A stretch of DNA of 64,000 bases from CAINDI01 sp037127585 (GCA_037127585.1 JBAXYB010000001.1:24066-88065); one strand, 5' to 3'. Positions 27,751 to 37,002 are shown, counted from the stretch's first letter. The notes: generated by a model from the sequence alone, not told the origin. Numbers and translations: made by a program.

Positions 27751-29616
27751 ATGAAAATCAGTGTTGCCCTGTTATTCGCCCTCTGCGCAACCGCGCAGGC
27801 TCTTATCAATCCGAACTTTACGCCGATCCACCTGATGAAACAGTCGGACACGGTTCTCGATCTGCAGTTGAACCCGGCAAAGGACGGTGTGGTCACCGCT
27901 TCGGTCAAGTCCGTGATCAAGGGCAAGTTCGCAGCCAAGACCATTTCGTTGGATCTCAAGGACGTGACGATTCCGGCGCAGCGAGAGGTTGTGGAACAGA
28001 TCGCGGGCGCACCGAGAGCCGAACCGGCGCTCTTTTTCATCGGCAAGATCGGTGAGGAGGGCGATGCCGCTGGTGGGGGAGGCAATGCCGGCAACGACGT
28101 GCGGGGGTTCCTGCATGCCGAATGCCAATGGATCTCGTTCGACAAGGACAAGGATGTCTGGTCCATGAACGACATCAATAACAAGATGTTGGGAACCTGG
28201 AACGGCGGCACCGACATGCTGCGCAAGTTGGTGGACTATATCCTGACGGATCCGGATGCCGATGTTCCCTGCGAGGAAAAAGTGTCCTGGGGCAAGCCGG
28301 TGAAGTTTGCCACCCTCAGCGGCAAGGTGCGCGCCGTGGCCCCGGTGACGCTGGTGAACGGTGGCCGGCAGTTGCTCTTTGTAACGGCTGATTCCGGCGA
28401 CAAACTGTTCGTGTACGACGACAAGAGCCGTGGCCTGAACGATGTCTCCTCCGAGCACAAGCTGGCCGCCAAATCCACCGTCGCGACCTGGGGCGACCTG
28501 AATGCCGATGGGCGCATGGACCTGGTGAGCTGGAATGGCACAGCCGTGACCGTCTATCTTCAGGATTCAAATGGTGTGCTGCAGGCAGACGCCAAACTGC
28601 CGGCCAGCGAAGTCAAGGGCGGCTGCACGTCGCTTGCCGTGATTGACTCCGGCGTGGCTGGTCATCCCGCCGTGTTGATTGGCACAGCCGCCATGCCGTT
28701 GCTCTGGACACCCGCCCTCGGCGCCGAGGCGCAGGCCGCCAAACCCGTGGCTGCCGGCGAGGCGCCGGTCAAGGATCTCGGCGCGGCTGGTCGCTGTTTC
28801 GTGGCCGACTTCGATGGCGACGGTTACGCGGACATCCTGCAACTCTTTGCCAAGGGGAGCCTGGTCTACAAGGGCAAGGCGGTCGGGCAATTCGAATCGC
28901 CGAAGCCGTGCGATGTGTTCCTCGGTCCCGGGAACTCCGACGCCTTTCTGGGCGATATCGACGGCGACGGGTTGCTCGATCTCTTCACCCTCGGCGACAA
29001 CACGCGGGTCTGGAACAACCGCGGTGCGATGAAGTTCGTCAATGTCATGCAGGAGAGTGGGGAATTTACCTACAAAGGGGCCACCTATTCCCACTGCGGT
29101 GCGGTCGGCGATATTAACGGCGATGGCCGTCAGGATGTGATCTGCTTCTATGAGAACGGCGTGCCGCACATCAACTTCAACCGCGGCTTCCGCAGTTTCG
29201 GCCACGCGAACAGCATCGACCTGCAATCGACTGGCGTGATCCCGGGAGCCGGCGATGGTCAGCAGACCGGTTGCTGGACGAATCTCAAAGGCGATGGCAT
29301 CCAGGAAATCGTCATTGTCCTCACCAACGGGGAGATCTGGTTCATGCCCGTGATACCGGACGGCGGCAGTGAAAAGGGTGGTTGTGTCCGTGTCATGCTT
29401 TCGTCCACGGGATCGTACGCCGGCCCGCTGAACGTGGTCGGCTGGCGGGGCAAGCGCTGCCTGGGCACCTGGAACGTTCTGCCCGGCACGACCGAGGGGT
29501 TTGTTGCCCAGAATGAAGCCGGACCTGTGACCATCAAGTGGCGGCTCCCCGGCGGCAAACTGATGGAAAAGAAGGTCACGGTTGAAAACGCACCGGTGAA
29601 ATTGATGTTGCCGTGA
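27751..29616 (+). CDS. Secreted FG-GAP/VCBS-repeat protein, first gene of the four-gene operon
   Basis: The protein has 621 residues. The ATG at 27751 is chosen because AAGGGAG lies 7 bases upstream and a signal peptide follows (ISVALLFALCATAQA). The first 200 residues form an unrecognised domain. Then come four or more calcium-binding FG-GAP/VCBS-type loops: DLNADGRMDL, DFDGDGYADI, DIDGDGLLDL and DINGDGRQDV. Such repeats build a beta-propeller on the cell surface or in the periplasm. The last 60 residues have a different, beta-rich pattern. The next gene begins 44 bases downstream on the same strand. Binding or structural function is inferred. Confidence 0.8.
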   Translation: MKISVALLFALCATAQALINPNFTPIHLMKQSDTVLDLQLNPAKDGVVTASVKSVIKGKFAAKTISLDLKDVTIPAQREVVEQIAGAPRAEPALFFIGKIGEEGDAAGGGGNAGNDVRGFLHAECQWISFDKDKDVWSMNDINNKMLGTWNGGTDMLRKLVDYILTDPDADVPCEEKVSWGKPVKFATLSGKVRAVAPVTLVNGGRQLLFVTADSGDKLFVYDDKSRGLNDVSSEHKLAAKSTVATWGDLNADGRMDLVSWNGTAVTVYLQDSNGVLQADAKLPASEVKGGCTSLAVIDSGVAGHPAVLIGTAAMPLLWTPALGAEAQAAKPVAAGEAPVKDLGAAGRCFVADFDGDGYADILQLFAKGSLVYKGKAVGQFESPKPCDVFLGPGNSDAFLGDIDGDGLLDLFTLGDNTRVWNNRGAMKFVNVMQESGEFTYKGATYSHCGAVGDINGDGRQDVICFYENGVPHINFNRGFRSFGHANSIDLQSTGVIPGAGDGQQTGCWTNLKGDGIQEIVIVLTNGEIWFMPVIPDGGSEKGGCVRVMLSSTGSYAGPLNVVGWRGKRCLGTWNVLPGTTEGFVAQNEAGPVTIKWRLPGGKLMEKKVTVENAPVKLMLP

Positions 29617-29660
29617 TGTGCATCAATCCGGCCTTGGAATAGGATCTTCTTGGAGAAAAC

Positions 29661-32312
29661 ATGCTGACATCCATTATTGAAGGGTCGATACATCTGGCTG
29701 TTGTACCGATTCTGATTGGTCCGCTTCAGGTGCTGCTGGCAATTCTGCCGGCAATCCTCGTGGCCATTGGCGGCGTCATTGCCGCCATGCTGAAACCCGC
29801 CTCGATCAAGATCGGGCTGCAGGTGCTTTGGCGCAACAAGATCCCGACGCTGGCCATCGTGGCCGTGATCGGCGGCGCCTGTTACGGGTTCTCATACCTC
29901 CACGGATTCGGCGGCGGCAAGGCCGCCGCTTTCCAGGGCAAAACGGAGTGGGCCATGTACCGCGGCGGGCTTGACCGTCGCGGCGGCGGGAGGGACGGCG
30001 CGCCGGACCCCGTGGGCGGTGGCGAGGTATGGGCCTTTGCGCAGAAATTCAAGACGTACTACTCCTCGCCCGCGATCATCGGCAACCGCATCGTGGCCGG
30101 GGCCGCGAAGAAGGAAGTGTTTGCCGACCGTGGCGGCATCTACTGCCTCGACGCCCAGAGCGGCGCCATGGTGTGGGAGTTTGCCCCGTCCGACTTCCGC
30201 GCCACCTATTCCTCGCCAGCGGTCTCCGGTAAGTACGTGGTATGCGGCGAGGGGCTCCACCTTACGACCGACGCCCGCATTTTTTGCCTCTCGTTCGAAA
30301 CCGGTAAGAAACTGTGGGAAGTCAAGTCCGCCAGCCACGTCGAATCGTCGCCCTGCATCTACACCAACATGGTCTTCTGCGGGGCCGGCGCGGATGGCGT
30401 GTATGCCATGCGGCTCGACACGCCGCCCGGCAAATCGCCCGTGGTGTGGCATCTCAAGAGCTTCCGCGACATGGGGCTGGACTCCGCCAATACGTTCCAT
30501 TGCGACTCTTCGCTCGCCGCGGTGAACGGGCGCGTCTATTTCACTTCGGCCGAGTTGCATGACGGCGACTGGAGCGGCATCGCCTGCGTGGACGCCGCCA
30601 CCGGCAAGTGCATTTGGAAAGTGGATACCTCCATGCCGGTCTGGGGGTCGCCCACGATCATCAGCAACCGCCTGTTCGTTGGCATGGGCAACGGCAACAT
30701 GGTGGAGAGCGCCGAGCAATACTGGGCCCGCAAACAGCAGGAACTGCGCAAGGCCGGCAAAAGCCCGAAAGAGATCAGCGCCCTCGCGCCGAAGTACGCG
30801 GCGGGCGGCGAACTCTGGGCCATTGACGCCATCACCGGCAAAACCAACTGGGTTCGCAAACTGGGCAAGACCATGCTGGGCACCGTGGCGGTTGCCGACG
30901 ATCGACTCTACTTCGCCGGATCGGATGGCATTTTCACGTGCATTACCATGGACAACGAACTGCTCGGACAGTGGGACGCCCACGAGCCCATCAACACCTG
31001 TCCCGCCGTCGGTAGCAACCACGTGTATGTGGCGACGGACAGCGGCCGCTTCTTCGGCCTCGACCGACGCACGCTCAAGCCAGTCTGGCAAACGCGCCTC
31101 GGCAACGGCGCTCTCTTCTCCAGTTCGCCGGCCCTCGGTTTTGGGCACATCTACATCGGCACCCCTGAAAGAGGCCTGGTCTGCATGGGCAGCCCGGCTG
31201 ACCAGCAAATCGAAATGGTCTGGAACGGCGCCCGTGGCGGCCACGGCAATTACGGTTCCGTGGACGGCAGTTTCCTGCCAGCCAAGGGGAGTTATTCCGA
31301 CCGCTGGCCGAAAGACTTCGAAGGCGATCTGCCGCCAGTCAGTGGCTCCCTAGCCTGCCTGAACAACACGCTCTATGTGCCGGTCACCTTCGGCAGCCAG
31401 ACCGGTCTGGCTGCCATGGCTGTCAGCAGCACTTCCTCCAAGTTGCCGGAGACCAATCAGTGGTTTGCCGCCACGGTCCTGCCGATCGCCGGAGCCGTGG
31501 CTGCCACCACCAGCCGTGTTTACTTTGTTGAAGGTAAGATCGGGGACGCCGGTCGCAAACTCCATTGCGTGGATGCGGTCAGCGGCAAGGATACCTGGCA
31601 GGCGACCGTTGATGCCGGAGCATCAGGAGAACTTCTGCTGACCACCTCCCATCTGTTCCTCTTCGGCCGGAATGGCGAACTCTCCTGCCTGGCCACCAAG
31701 GGGGCTGACGCTGGCAAGACGATCTGGTCGACCCCCGTGGGAGCCGGCATCGGTGTGCCATGCCTGATTGGCGACATCGTGGCCATCGCCACCAAGGAGG
31801 GTGTGGCCGCGCTGCAAAGCAGCACCGGCAAGCCACTCTGGAAACAGTCGTCGCCGAAGGCTCCCGTGACCGGGCCGGCCGCCAATGAAGACGTCGTGGT
31901 TGTCGCAACGGCGGACGGTCTGGCCGGGCTCAGCATCGTGAACGGGGCGACGTTGTGGTCGCTGAAGTGCGCCCCCTCGTCTGCGCCGCTGGTGACGGAC
32001 GACAAGCGCGTGCTCTGCACCACGGCCGATGGCGAAATCAAGGCCGTGGGCTGGGACGGCAAGGAACTGTTCCATCTGGCGAACGCCATCCCCGGCATGC
32101 CGGCGATGCTGCTCGGCGACAAACTTCTTTTCTGCGCGCAAGGTGAGTTTACGGCCGTCGACCTTTCCGCGAAGAACGAAGAGAGCCGCTGGCTGGAAAT
32201 AACACCGGATTTCCTGGGCAAGGTTATTGCGCCGCCGATTCTGGCCAATGGGTTTGTCTATTTCGTCACCGACCAAAAAGGGCTAGTCTCCACCAAACAG
32301 GGGAAACGATGA
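29661..32312 (+). CDS. Membrane-anchored PQQ-like beta-propeller protein
   Basis: The protein has 883 residues. The N-terminus has two hydrophobic segments (residues about 10-45 and 63-82), which anchor the protein. The rest is built of repeated blades of the PQQ-like propeller type, each with a pattern such as GGIYCLDAQSGAMVWEF, GIACVDAATGKCIWKVDTSM, or LWAIDAITGKTNWVRKLGKT. The repeat count suggests two propellers. No PQQ-dehydrogenase catalytic residues or heme site are obvious, so a scaffold or binding role (as in BamB) is more likely than enzymatic activity. Its TGA overlaps the start of the dikinase-like gene (ATGA), indicating coupled translation. Confidence 0.8.
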   Translation: MLTSIIEGSIHLAVVPILIGPLQVLLAILPAILVAIGGVIAAMLKPASIKIGLQVLWRNKIPTLAIVAVIGGACYGFSYLHGFGGGKAAAFQGKTEWAMYRGGLDRRGGGRDGAPDPVGGGEVWAFAQKFKTYYSSPAIIGNRIVAGAAKKEVFADRGGIYCLDAQSGAMVWEFAPSDFRATYSSPAVSGKYVVCGEGLHLTTDARIFCLSFETGKKLWEVKSASHVESSPCIYTNMVFCGAGADGVYAMRLDTPPGKSPVVWHLKSFRDMGLDSANTFHCDSSLAAVNGRVYFTSAELHDGDWSGIACVDAATGKCIWKVDTSMPVWGSPTIISNRLFVGMGNGNMVESAEQYWARKQQELRKAGKSPKEISALAPKYAAGGELWAIDAITGKTNWVRKLGKTMLGTVAVADDRLYFAGSDGIFTCITMDNELLGQWDAHEPINTCPAVGSNHVYVATDSGRFFGLDRRTLKPVWQTRLGNGALFSSSPALGFGHIYIGTPERGLVCMGSPADQQIEMVWNGARGGHGNYGSVDGSFLPAKGSYSDRWPKDFEGDLPPVSGSLACLNNTLYVPVTFGSQTGLAAMAVSSTSSKLPETNQWFAATVLPIAGAVAATTSRVYFVEGKIGDAGRKLHCVDAVSGKDTWQATVDAGASGELLLTTSHLFLFGRNGELSCLATKGADAGKTIWSTPVGAGIGVPCLIGDIVAIATKEGVAALQSSTGKPLWKQSSPKAPVTGPAANEDVVVVATADGLAGLSIVNGATLWSLKCAPSSAPLVTDDKRVLCTTADGEIKAVGWDGKELFHLANAIPGMPAMLLGDKLLFCAQGEFTAVDLSAKNEESRWLEITPDFLGKVIAPPILANGFVYFVTDQKGLVSTKQGKR

Positions 32313-35005
32313 GCAACGGATCTACTTCCGCGAAGGAGCAAAAACCGATGAGTGTCGCGCCATCCAGCCTTCCTCACATCCGATTCTTCGGGCTGGGCTT
32401 CACCGCCGATGCCATCCCGGAACTCGATGACGTGGGCGGCAAAGGGATCAACCTTTGCAAACTGACGGTCGCCAAATTTCCGGTCCCGCCCGGCTTTCTC
32501 GTCACAACCGAGGCCTACCGGCAGTTCGTCTCCGAGAACCACATGGGGGAACGTGTCCGGGCGATCGCGGAATCCATCGACGAAAACGATGTCGAGGAAC
32601 TGGAGCGGCTTTCCGCCAGTATCCGCGAGATCTTCGCCCAGAATCCGATCCCCAAGGCGCTGGAAGAGGAGATCCTGACCGCCTATCGCCAGCTGTGCAG
32701 CGCCGGCAGTGATCGCGTGGCGGTGCGTTCCTCAGCCACCGCCGAGGACCTGCCGGAAGCGACGTTTGCCGGCCAGCAGGACACCTACCTCAACATCAGC
32801 GGCGAAGCGTCGGTGCTGAAACACGTCAAGTCCTGCTGGGGCAGCCTCTGGACCGCGCGTGCCGTGGCTTACCGGGCGAAGCAGGAAACTTCCATGGACG
32901 GCCTGGCGATGGCAGTCGTGGTGCAGCAGATGGCGCGCGCCGAGGCGGCAGGCGTCATGTTCACCGCCAACCCCGTCACCGGCGCCAAGGACGAAATCGT
33001 CATCAATGCCGCGTGGGGTCTGGGCGAATCCATTGTGGGCGGCAACGTCACGCCGGACAACATCGTGGTCGACAAGCCGACCTTGAAGATCAAGGCCATC
33101 ACGGTGGCCGAGAAGACCGTGATGACCGCTACCACCGAAACCGGAACCGTGGAAACGGAAGTGTCCGCGACCATGCGCAAGGCGCGCGTGCTGGACGACG
33201 ATGCCGTGGCGCGTCTGGCGGAACTCGGCCGGCGCATCGAGCAGCACTACGGCACCGCCCAAGACATTGAATGGGCCGTAATCGCCGGCGGCCAATTTGC
33301 CATGCTCCAGGCGCGCCCGATTCGCGGTCTGGACGTGATTGAGGATACTGCAGTCGGCCGCCAGGAAGAGATCAATCGCTTGCGCGCAGTTGCCGGCGCC
33401 AACCGCCGCGTCTGGGTCACGCACAACCTCGGCGAAACGCTTCCCTCGCCCACACCACTCACCTGGGACATTATCCGCGGATTCATGAGCGGCAATGGCG
33501 GCTTCGGTCGCATGTACCAAGACCTCGGTTATCAACCCAGCGAGCAAGTCTGCCGCGAAGGATTCCTGGAATTGATTGCCGGACGCATTTACGCCGATCC
33601 CGAGCGCGCCGCCCAACTGTTCTGGGGCGGGATGCCGCTCTCCTACGACCTCGATGCCGTGGCCAAGAATCCCACCGTCATGGATGCGGCACCGACCAAG
33701 TTCGATCCCGCCCGCGCCGACGGCAAGTTCCTGGTCGCGCTGCCGGGCCTGATCCGCCGCATGCTCAAATGCTCCAAAACCATGAAGGCCGTGCGCCGGA
33801 CCGTGCTGGACCGCTTCGAGAAGGAAATCCTGCCGCCCTACCTGAAGTGGGTCGCGGAGAAACGCCGGCAGAATCTGGCCAAGCTTTCCGTCGACGAGCT
33901 GCGCGCAGAGCTGCGGACCCGCGTCGACCGCGCACTCAACGAATTCGGCGGCGAATCGCTCATGCCCGGCTTCTTCGGCGGCCTGGCGGACGCTTCCCTC
34001 AAAGGCACGCTGACACAGCTCATGGGGCAGGAGTCCGGTACGCAGTTGGCCCTGGAACTGACGCAGGCGCTGGAAGGCGACACCACCATCGCGCAAAGCG
34101 TGGCCTTGTCGGACGTCGCCCAAGGCAAGCGCACGATCGAGAGTTTTCTGGAGGAATATGGCCACCGCACCGTGGAGGAGATGGAACTCTCCCGCCCGCG
34201 CTGGCGCGAGGATTCTTCCTATATCAATCAGATGCTCGCCGTGTACAAAGGCCCCGGCGCGCATTCGCCCGAGGAAAAGCACCACCGCAACGTCGAGCAC
34301 CGCCAAAAGGTCGAGCACCACCTGCCCGAGACGCTGCGCCACTTCGGCGGCAGTTGTCTGTACGAGGATATCCTGATCGACCTCAAGGACGCGCAACGGA
34401 TGCTGCCATACCGTGAATCCGGCAAGCACTACCTGATGATGGGGTACGAGACCATCCGCCTCGTGATCGTCGAACTCGCCAAACGCTGGGATCTCGGCCG
34501 CGACATCTTTTTCCTCACCCTGGAGGAACTGCAGACCTACGAGGGGCGCCGCCAGGCAATGACCCCGATCATTGCCAGCCGCAAGCTTCGCTGGCAGTCG
34601 GCCCGGCGACTGGAAATGGCCGCGGTCGTGGATTCGCAGCAACTCGACGAACTTGGCCTGCCGAAAAAGTACGACAGCACGAACGAACTGCACGGCGACC
34701 CCATCGCCTCCGGTATTGCGGTGGGCATGGCCCGAATCGTGTTCGATCCAACCAAGGCCGCTGACTTCACCTCCGACTATGTGCTGGTCTGTCCGTCCAC
34801 CGATCCCGGCTGGACCGCACTCTTTGTCCACGCCAAGGCGCTCATCGTGGAGCGCGGCGGCGTGCTGAGCCATGGCGCCATCGTGGCGCGTGATTTTGGC
34901 ATCCCGGCGCTCGTCTGCCCGGATGCCACCCGCCGCATCCCGGATCGCACCATGATCCGGGTCGACGGCAACCATGGTCGGATCACCTTCGTGGAGGCCA
35001 AGTAA
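32309..35005 (+). CDS. PEP-synthase-like dikinase (ATP-grasp plus phosphohistidine domain, no PEP-binding barrel)
   Basis: The protein has 898 residues. Residues about 20-350 are the PPDK/PEP-synthase ATP-grasp domain: DVGGKGINLCKLTVAKFPVP, VAVRSSATAEDLPEATFAGQ, and its end EWAVIAGGQFAMLQARPIRG. Residues about 360-800 are a helical domain I do not recognise. The C-terminus is the swivelling phosphohistidine domain, with ERGGVLSHGAIVARDFGIPA giving the acceptor His at about residue 855. The C-terminal PEP/pyruvate-binding barrel of true PEP synthase is absent. The same order (ATP-grasp, substrate domain, His domain) is known in rifampin phosphotransferase, so transfer of ATP's beta-phosphate to an unknown acceptor is a reasonable inference. 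It sits between two membrane-protein genes. Confidence 0.8.
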   Translation: MSNGSTSAKEQKPMSVAPSSLPHIRFFGLGFTADAIPELDDVGGKGINLCKLTVAKFPVPPGFLVTTEAYRQFVSENHMGERVRAIAESIDENDVEELERLSASIREIFAQNPIPKALEEEILTAYRQLCSAGSDRVAVRSSATAEDLPEATFAGQQDTYLNISGEASVLKHVKSCWGSLWTARAVAYRAKQETSMDGLAMAVVVQQMARAEAAGVMFTANPVTGAKDEIVINAAWGLGESIVGGNVTPDNIVVDKPTLKIKAITVAEKTVMTATTETGTVETEVSATMRKARVLDDDAVARLAELGRRIEQHYGTAQDIEWAVIAGGQFAMLQARPIRGLDVIEDTAVGRQEEINRLRAVAGANRRVWVTHNLGETLPSPTPLTWDIIRGFMSGNGGFGRMYQDLGYQPSEQVCREGFLELIAGRIYADPERAAQLFWGGMPLSYDLDAVAKNPTVMDAAPTKFDPARADGKFLVALPGLIRRMLKCSKTMKAVRRTVLDRFEKEILPPYLKWVAEKRRQNLAKLSVDELRAELRTRVDRALNEFGGESLMPGFFGGLADASLKGTLTQLMGQESGTQLALELTQALEGDTTIAQSVALSDVAQGKRTIESFLEEYGHRTVEEMELSRPRWREDSSYINQMLAVYKGPGAHSPEEKHHRNVEHRQKVEHHLPETLRHFGGSCLYEDILIDLKDAQRMLPYRESGKHYLMMGYETIRLVIVELAKRWDLGRDIFFLTLEELQTYEGRRQAMTPIIASRKLRWQSARRLEMAAVVDSQQLDELGLPKKYDSTNELHGDPIASGIAVGMARIVFDPTKAADFTSDYVLVCPSTDPGWTALFVHAKALIVERGGVLSHGAIVARDFGIPALVCPDATRRIPDRTMIRVDGNHGRITFVEAK

Positions 35006-35006
35006 C

Positions 35007-35924
35007 ATGATGGAGTTCTTCAACACTCTCAACGCCTGGGTCGCCAACGGCGCCGACTGGATTTTCGGTTGGATTCTCTACCTGCCACGCGACCTGCAAT
35101 TGTTCGCCGTCGCGCTGTTCACTTCCGCCGCGCTCAACATTGCGCGCAAACTGCGCACCAAGGACCAGGAGTGGCTGCACCGCTCCGTGGCTGACGTGAG
35201 CCGCCAGAACGCGTTGATCAAGGAAGCAAAGAAGCGCGGCGACAAGGAGTCCGTGAATCGGCACAAGGACACCATCAACCTGATCAAAATGAAGACAATG
35301 CGCTTCGAAGGAAAACCGTTGCTGTGGGCATTGCTGCCGGTTGGACTGATCGCCACCTGGGCCTTCATGCGCGTTGCCTACCTGCCGCCGCGTCTCAACG
35401 AGCCGGTCACTGTGAACGCCTACGTGGCGCGCACCGACATCGGCAAGACCGCGCACCTGGTGCCGGAACCCGGAATCGAAGCTGTGGACGGCTGGGTCCA
35501 ACCGGTGGTGGAGGACAAGGTTCTTCCAATGACCGGTATCTGGGACCAGATCGGCGTCTGGATCGGCGATCACCTCCGCGGCATCCTCCACGGGAAATTG
35601 GCAGGCGTGCCGGCGCCGCCGCCCAACCTCGAAGGGGTGGTGACGTGGCACGTGATCGCCCACGATGCGAACCCGCACACGCTGAAAGTCCGCTACGCCG
35701 GACACACCTTCGAAATATCGTTTGTCGCCGGCCGACATCAGTACGAGGATCCGGTCAAGACCTTCAAAGATGCGTCGGTGCAGACCCTGGAAGTGATGTT
35801 GAAGCCGATGCGCCTCTTTGACTTCGTGGGCGATCTCTGGTTCCTCCCAGCGTGGATGACTGCCTACCTGATGATCTGTATCGCGTTCTTCTACATCTTT
35901 CGGGGCGTTCTCAATATTGCGTAG
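35007..35924 (+). CDS. DUF106/EMC3/TMCO1-like integral membrane protein (Oxa1 superfamily) with extracytoplasmic domain
   Basis: The protein has 305 residues; it starts one base after the dikinase stop, with GGAGG at 34993-34997. The N-terminal 120 residues match the pattern of archaeal DUF106 and eukaryotic EMC3/TMCO1 proteins: a first membrane helix (YLPRDLQLFAVALFTSAALN), a charged cytoplasmic coiled coil (DQEWLHRSVADVSRQNALIK, then KKRGDKESVN), and a second helix after KPLLWALLPVGLIATWAF. A beta-rich domain (residues about 130-270) and a third helix (WMTAYLMICIAFFYIFRG) follow. Oxa1-superfamily members insert membrane proteins. The family call is by pattern only, and the role in this operon is unknown. 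Confidence 0.6.
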   Translation: MMEFFNTLNAWVANGADWIFGWILYLPRDLQLFAVALFTSAALNIARKLRTKDQEWLHRSVADVSRQNALIKEAKKRGDKESVNRHKDTINLIKMKTMRFEGKPLLWALLPVGLIATWAFMRVAYLPPRLNEPVTVNAYVARTDIGKTAHLVPEPGIEAVDGWVQPVVEDKVLPMTGIWDQIGVWIGDHLRGILHGKLAGVPAPPPNLEGVVTWHVIAHDANPHTLKVRYAGHTFEISFVAGRHQYEDPVKTFKDASVQTLEVMLKPMRLFDFVGDLWFLPAWMTAYLMICIAFFYIFRGVLNIA

Positions 35925-36081
35925 GTTCTCCAGAACCAAGAGACAACGGCATGCGAATACTCGCTTGGTTGCTGGATCACATGGGGGGGGTGGGGGGGCG
36001 CAACACACGGAACGTCAGTGATGCGTCGGCGGTTCCGGGAGCACGTTCGTGGGCCGAGACGCTGTCGCGAGAGTCAGAGAC

Positions 36082-36515
36082 ATGAACAATCCCATCGGCA
36101 TCACCGTGGTCATCACGCTCCTGATTCTGTCCCCCAATATCCTGCAGGCGGAAAGCCACCAGCCGCCCATGCGACAGCGGATCGTGGGCGCGACAGCAGA
36201 GAATCCAACAAATGTCCCAACCGCTTCAGCCGCTGCGCTGAAACGAGTCCACGCCTTCATCAGCGGCAAGGTGCAAGGGGTCGGTTTTCGTGATTTCACC
36301 GCCCGGCAGGTCGCCACGCGCAAACTGTTGGTGACAGGTTGATCCGGAATTTGGCGGACGGTCGAGTGGAACTGGTCGCTGAAGGACCGGCTGCCGACCT
36401 CGAGAAACTCCTGGCGGAGGTGGCGAAGGGTCCTACCGGTTCCCGGGTGGACAAGGTGGAGCGGCGGGAAGAGGATTGTACCGGCGAGTTCAAGGGATTT
36501 GCGGTGCGAAACTGA
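36082..36515 (+). pseudogene. Exported acylphosphatase-like protein, frameshifted
   Basis: The first frame has a signal peptide (IGITVVITLLILSPNILQAE) and then the acylphosphatase signature HAFISGKVQGVGFRDFTARQ, with the phosphate-binding Arg of GVGFR. It stops at TGA 36340-36342. Inserting one G in GGTTGATCC restores the second signature, GWIRNLADGRVELVAEG, and continues to EFKGFAVRN and TGA at 36515. The repaired protein has the normal acylphosphatase domain (about 90 residues) plus an unusual N-terminal export signal; acylphosphatases are normally cytoplasmic. The gene follows a stretch with 8-G and 7-G runs at 35983-35998. Confidence 0.75.
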
Positions 36516-36675
36516 TCTGGGCCCCTCGGTGCACAAAAAACGGATGTTGATCTTCACCACGCGGCTCACGGCGCACGTTCTTGAGCGGGCAAGAATGTCC
36601 TTACGGAGTCAGAAGTTTGGGCTTGGGATGCGAAATCGCAGGCTGGTGTACCCTGTTCGCGATGATAAAAGGACG

Positions 36676-36918
36676 GCCCTGCAACTCAAGGCCTTGTGGA
36701 CGTCAATGTTCGTGGAGATTCGGAAGCGGATGGAAAAGCGTGGTCTGGACAAGACCATGATGCTGGGGATGGTGTCCGACCTCTGGCCGGACAAAGAGCA
36801 AGTGACTTTCTGGAAGGAGGTGTCGGGGGAAATGCCGTGGGCGATCAGTGCGCACGGCTGCCCGACCGGCAATGGTATCGTTCAAGTGCAGCCACAGTTC
36901 TCCTGGGATGGCAGGTGA
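36676..36918 (+). pseudogene. Internal fragment of a GH123/DUF6067-like secreted protein
   Basis: About 80 residues (ALWTSMFVEIRKRMEKRGLD, then KTMMLGMVSDLWPDKEQVTF, then EVSGEMPWAISAHG) look like part of the catalytic barrel of large GH123/DUF6067-like proteins, the family whose N-terminal part is at 26920-27682. There is no start, no signal peptide and no C-terminal domain. The upstream codons of the same frame (from 36499) are not conserved. It is a relic of a third or separated copy. Confidence 0.5.
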
Positions 36919-37002
36919 CCGCGAGTTGATAGTGGAATAATGAGGATCATTTGAAAAGCAGGGCCGGAGAGCTGTTGGCTGGCACGACTGGTTCGCCATT
37001 AT

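Noticed and set aside
29661..32312. PQQ-dependent alcohol dehydrogenase
   Set aside because: The blades fit the propeller pattern, but the protein lacks visible heme or PQQ catalytic motifs and has N-terminal membrane helices instead of a signal peptide.
32309..35005. Standard phosphoenolpyruvate synthase
   Set aside because: The C-terminal PEP/pyruvate-binding barrel is missing, and the phosphohistidine domain is at the extreme C-terminus.
32732..35047. A 771-codon open frame on the minus strand across the dikinase-like gene
   Set aside because: High G+C at third positions keeps antisense frames open. The translation is rich in Ala, Gly, Arg and His and shows no family motif, while the plus strand has clear catalytic blocks.
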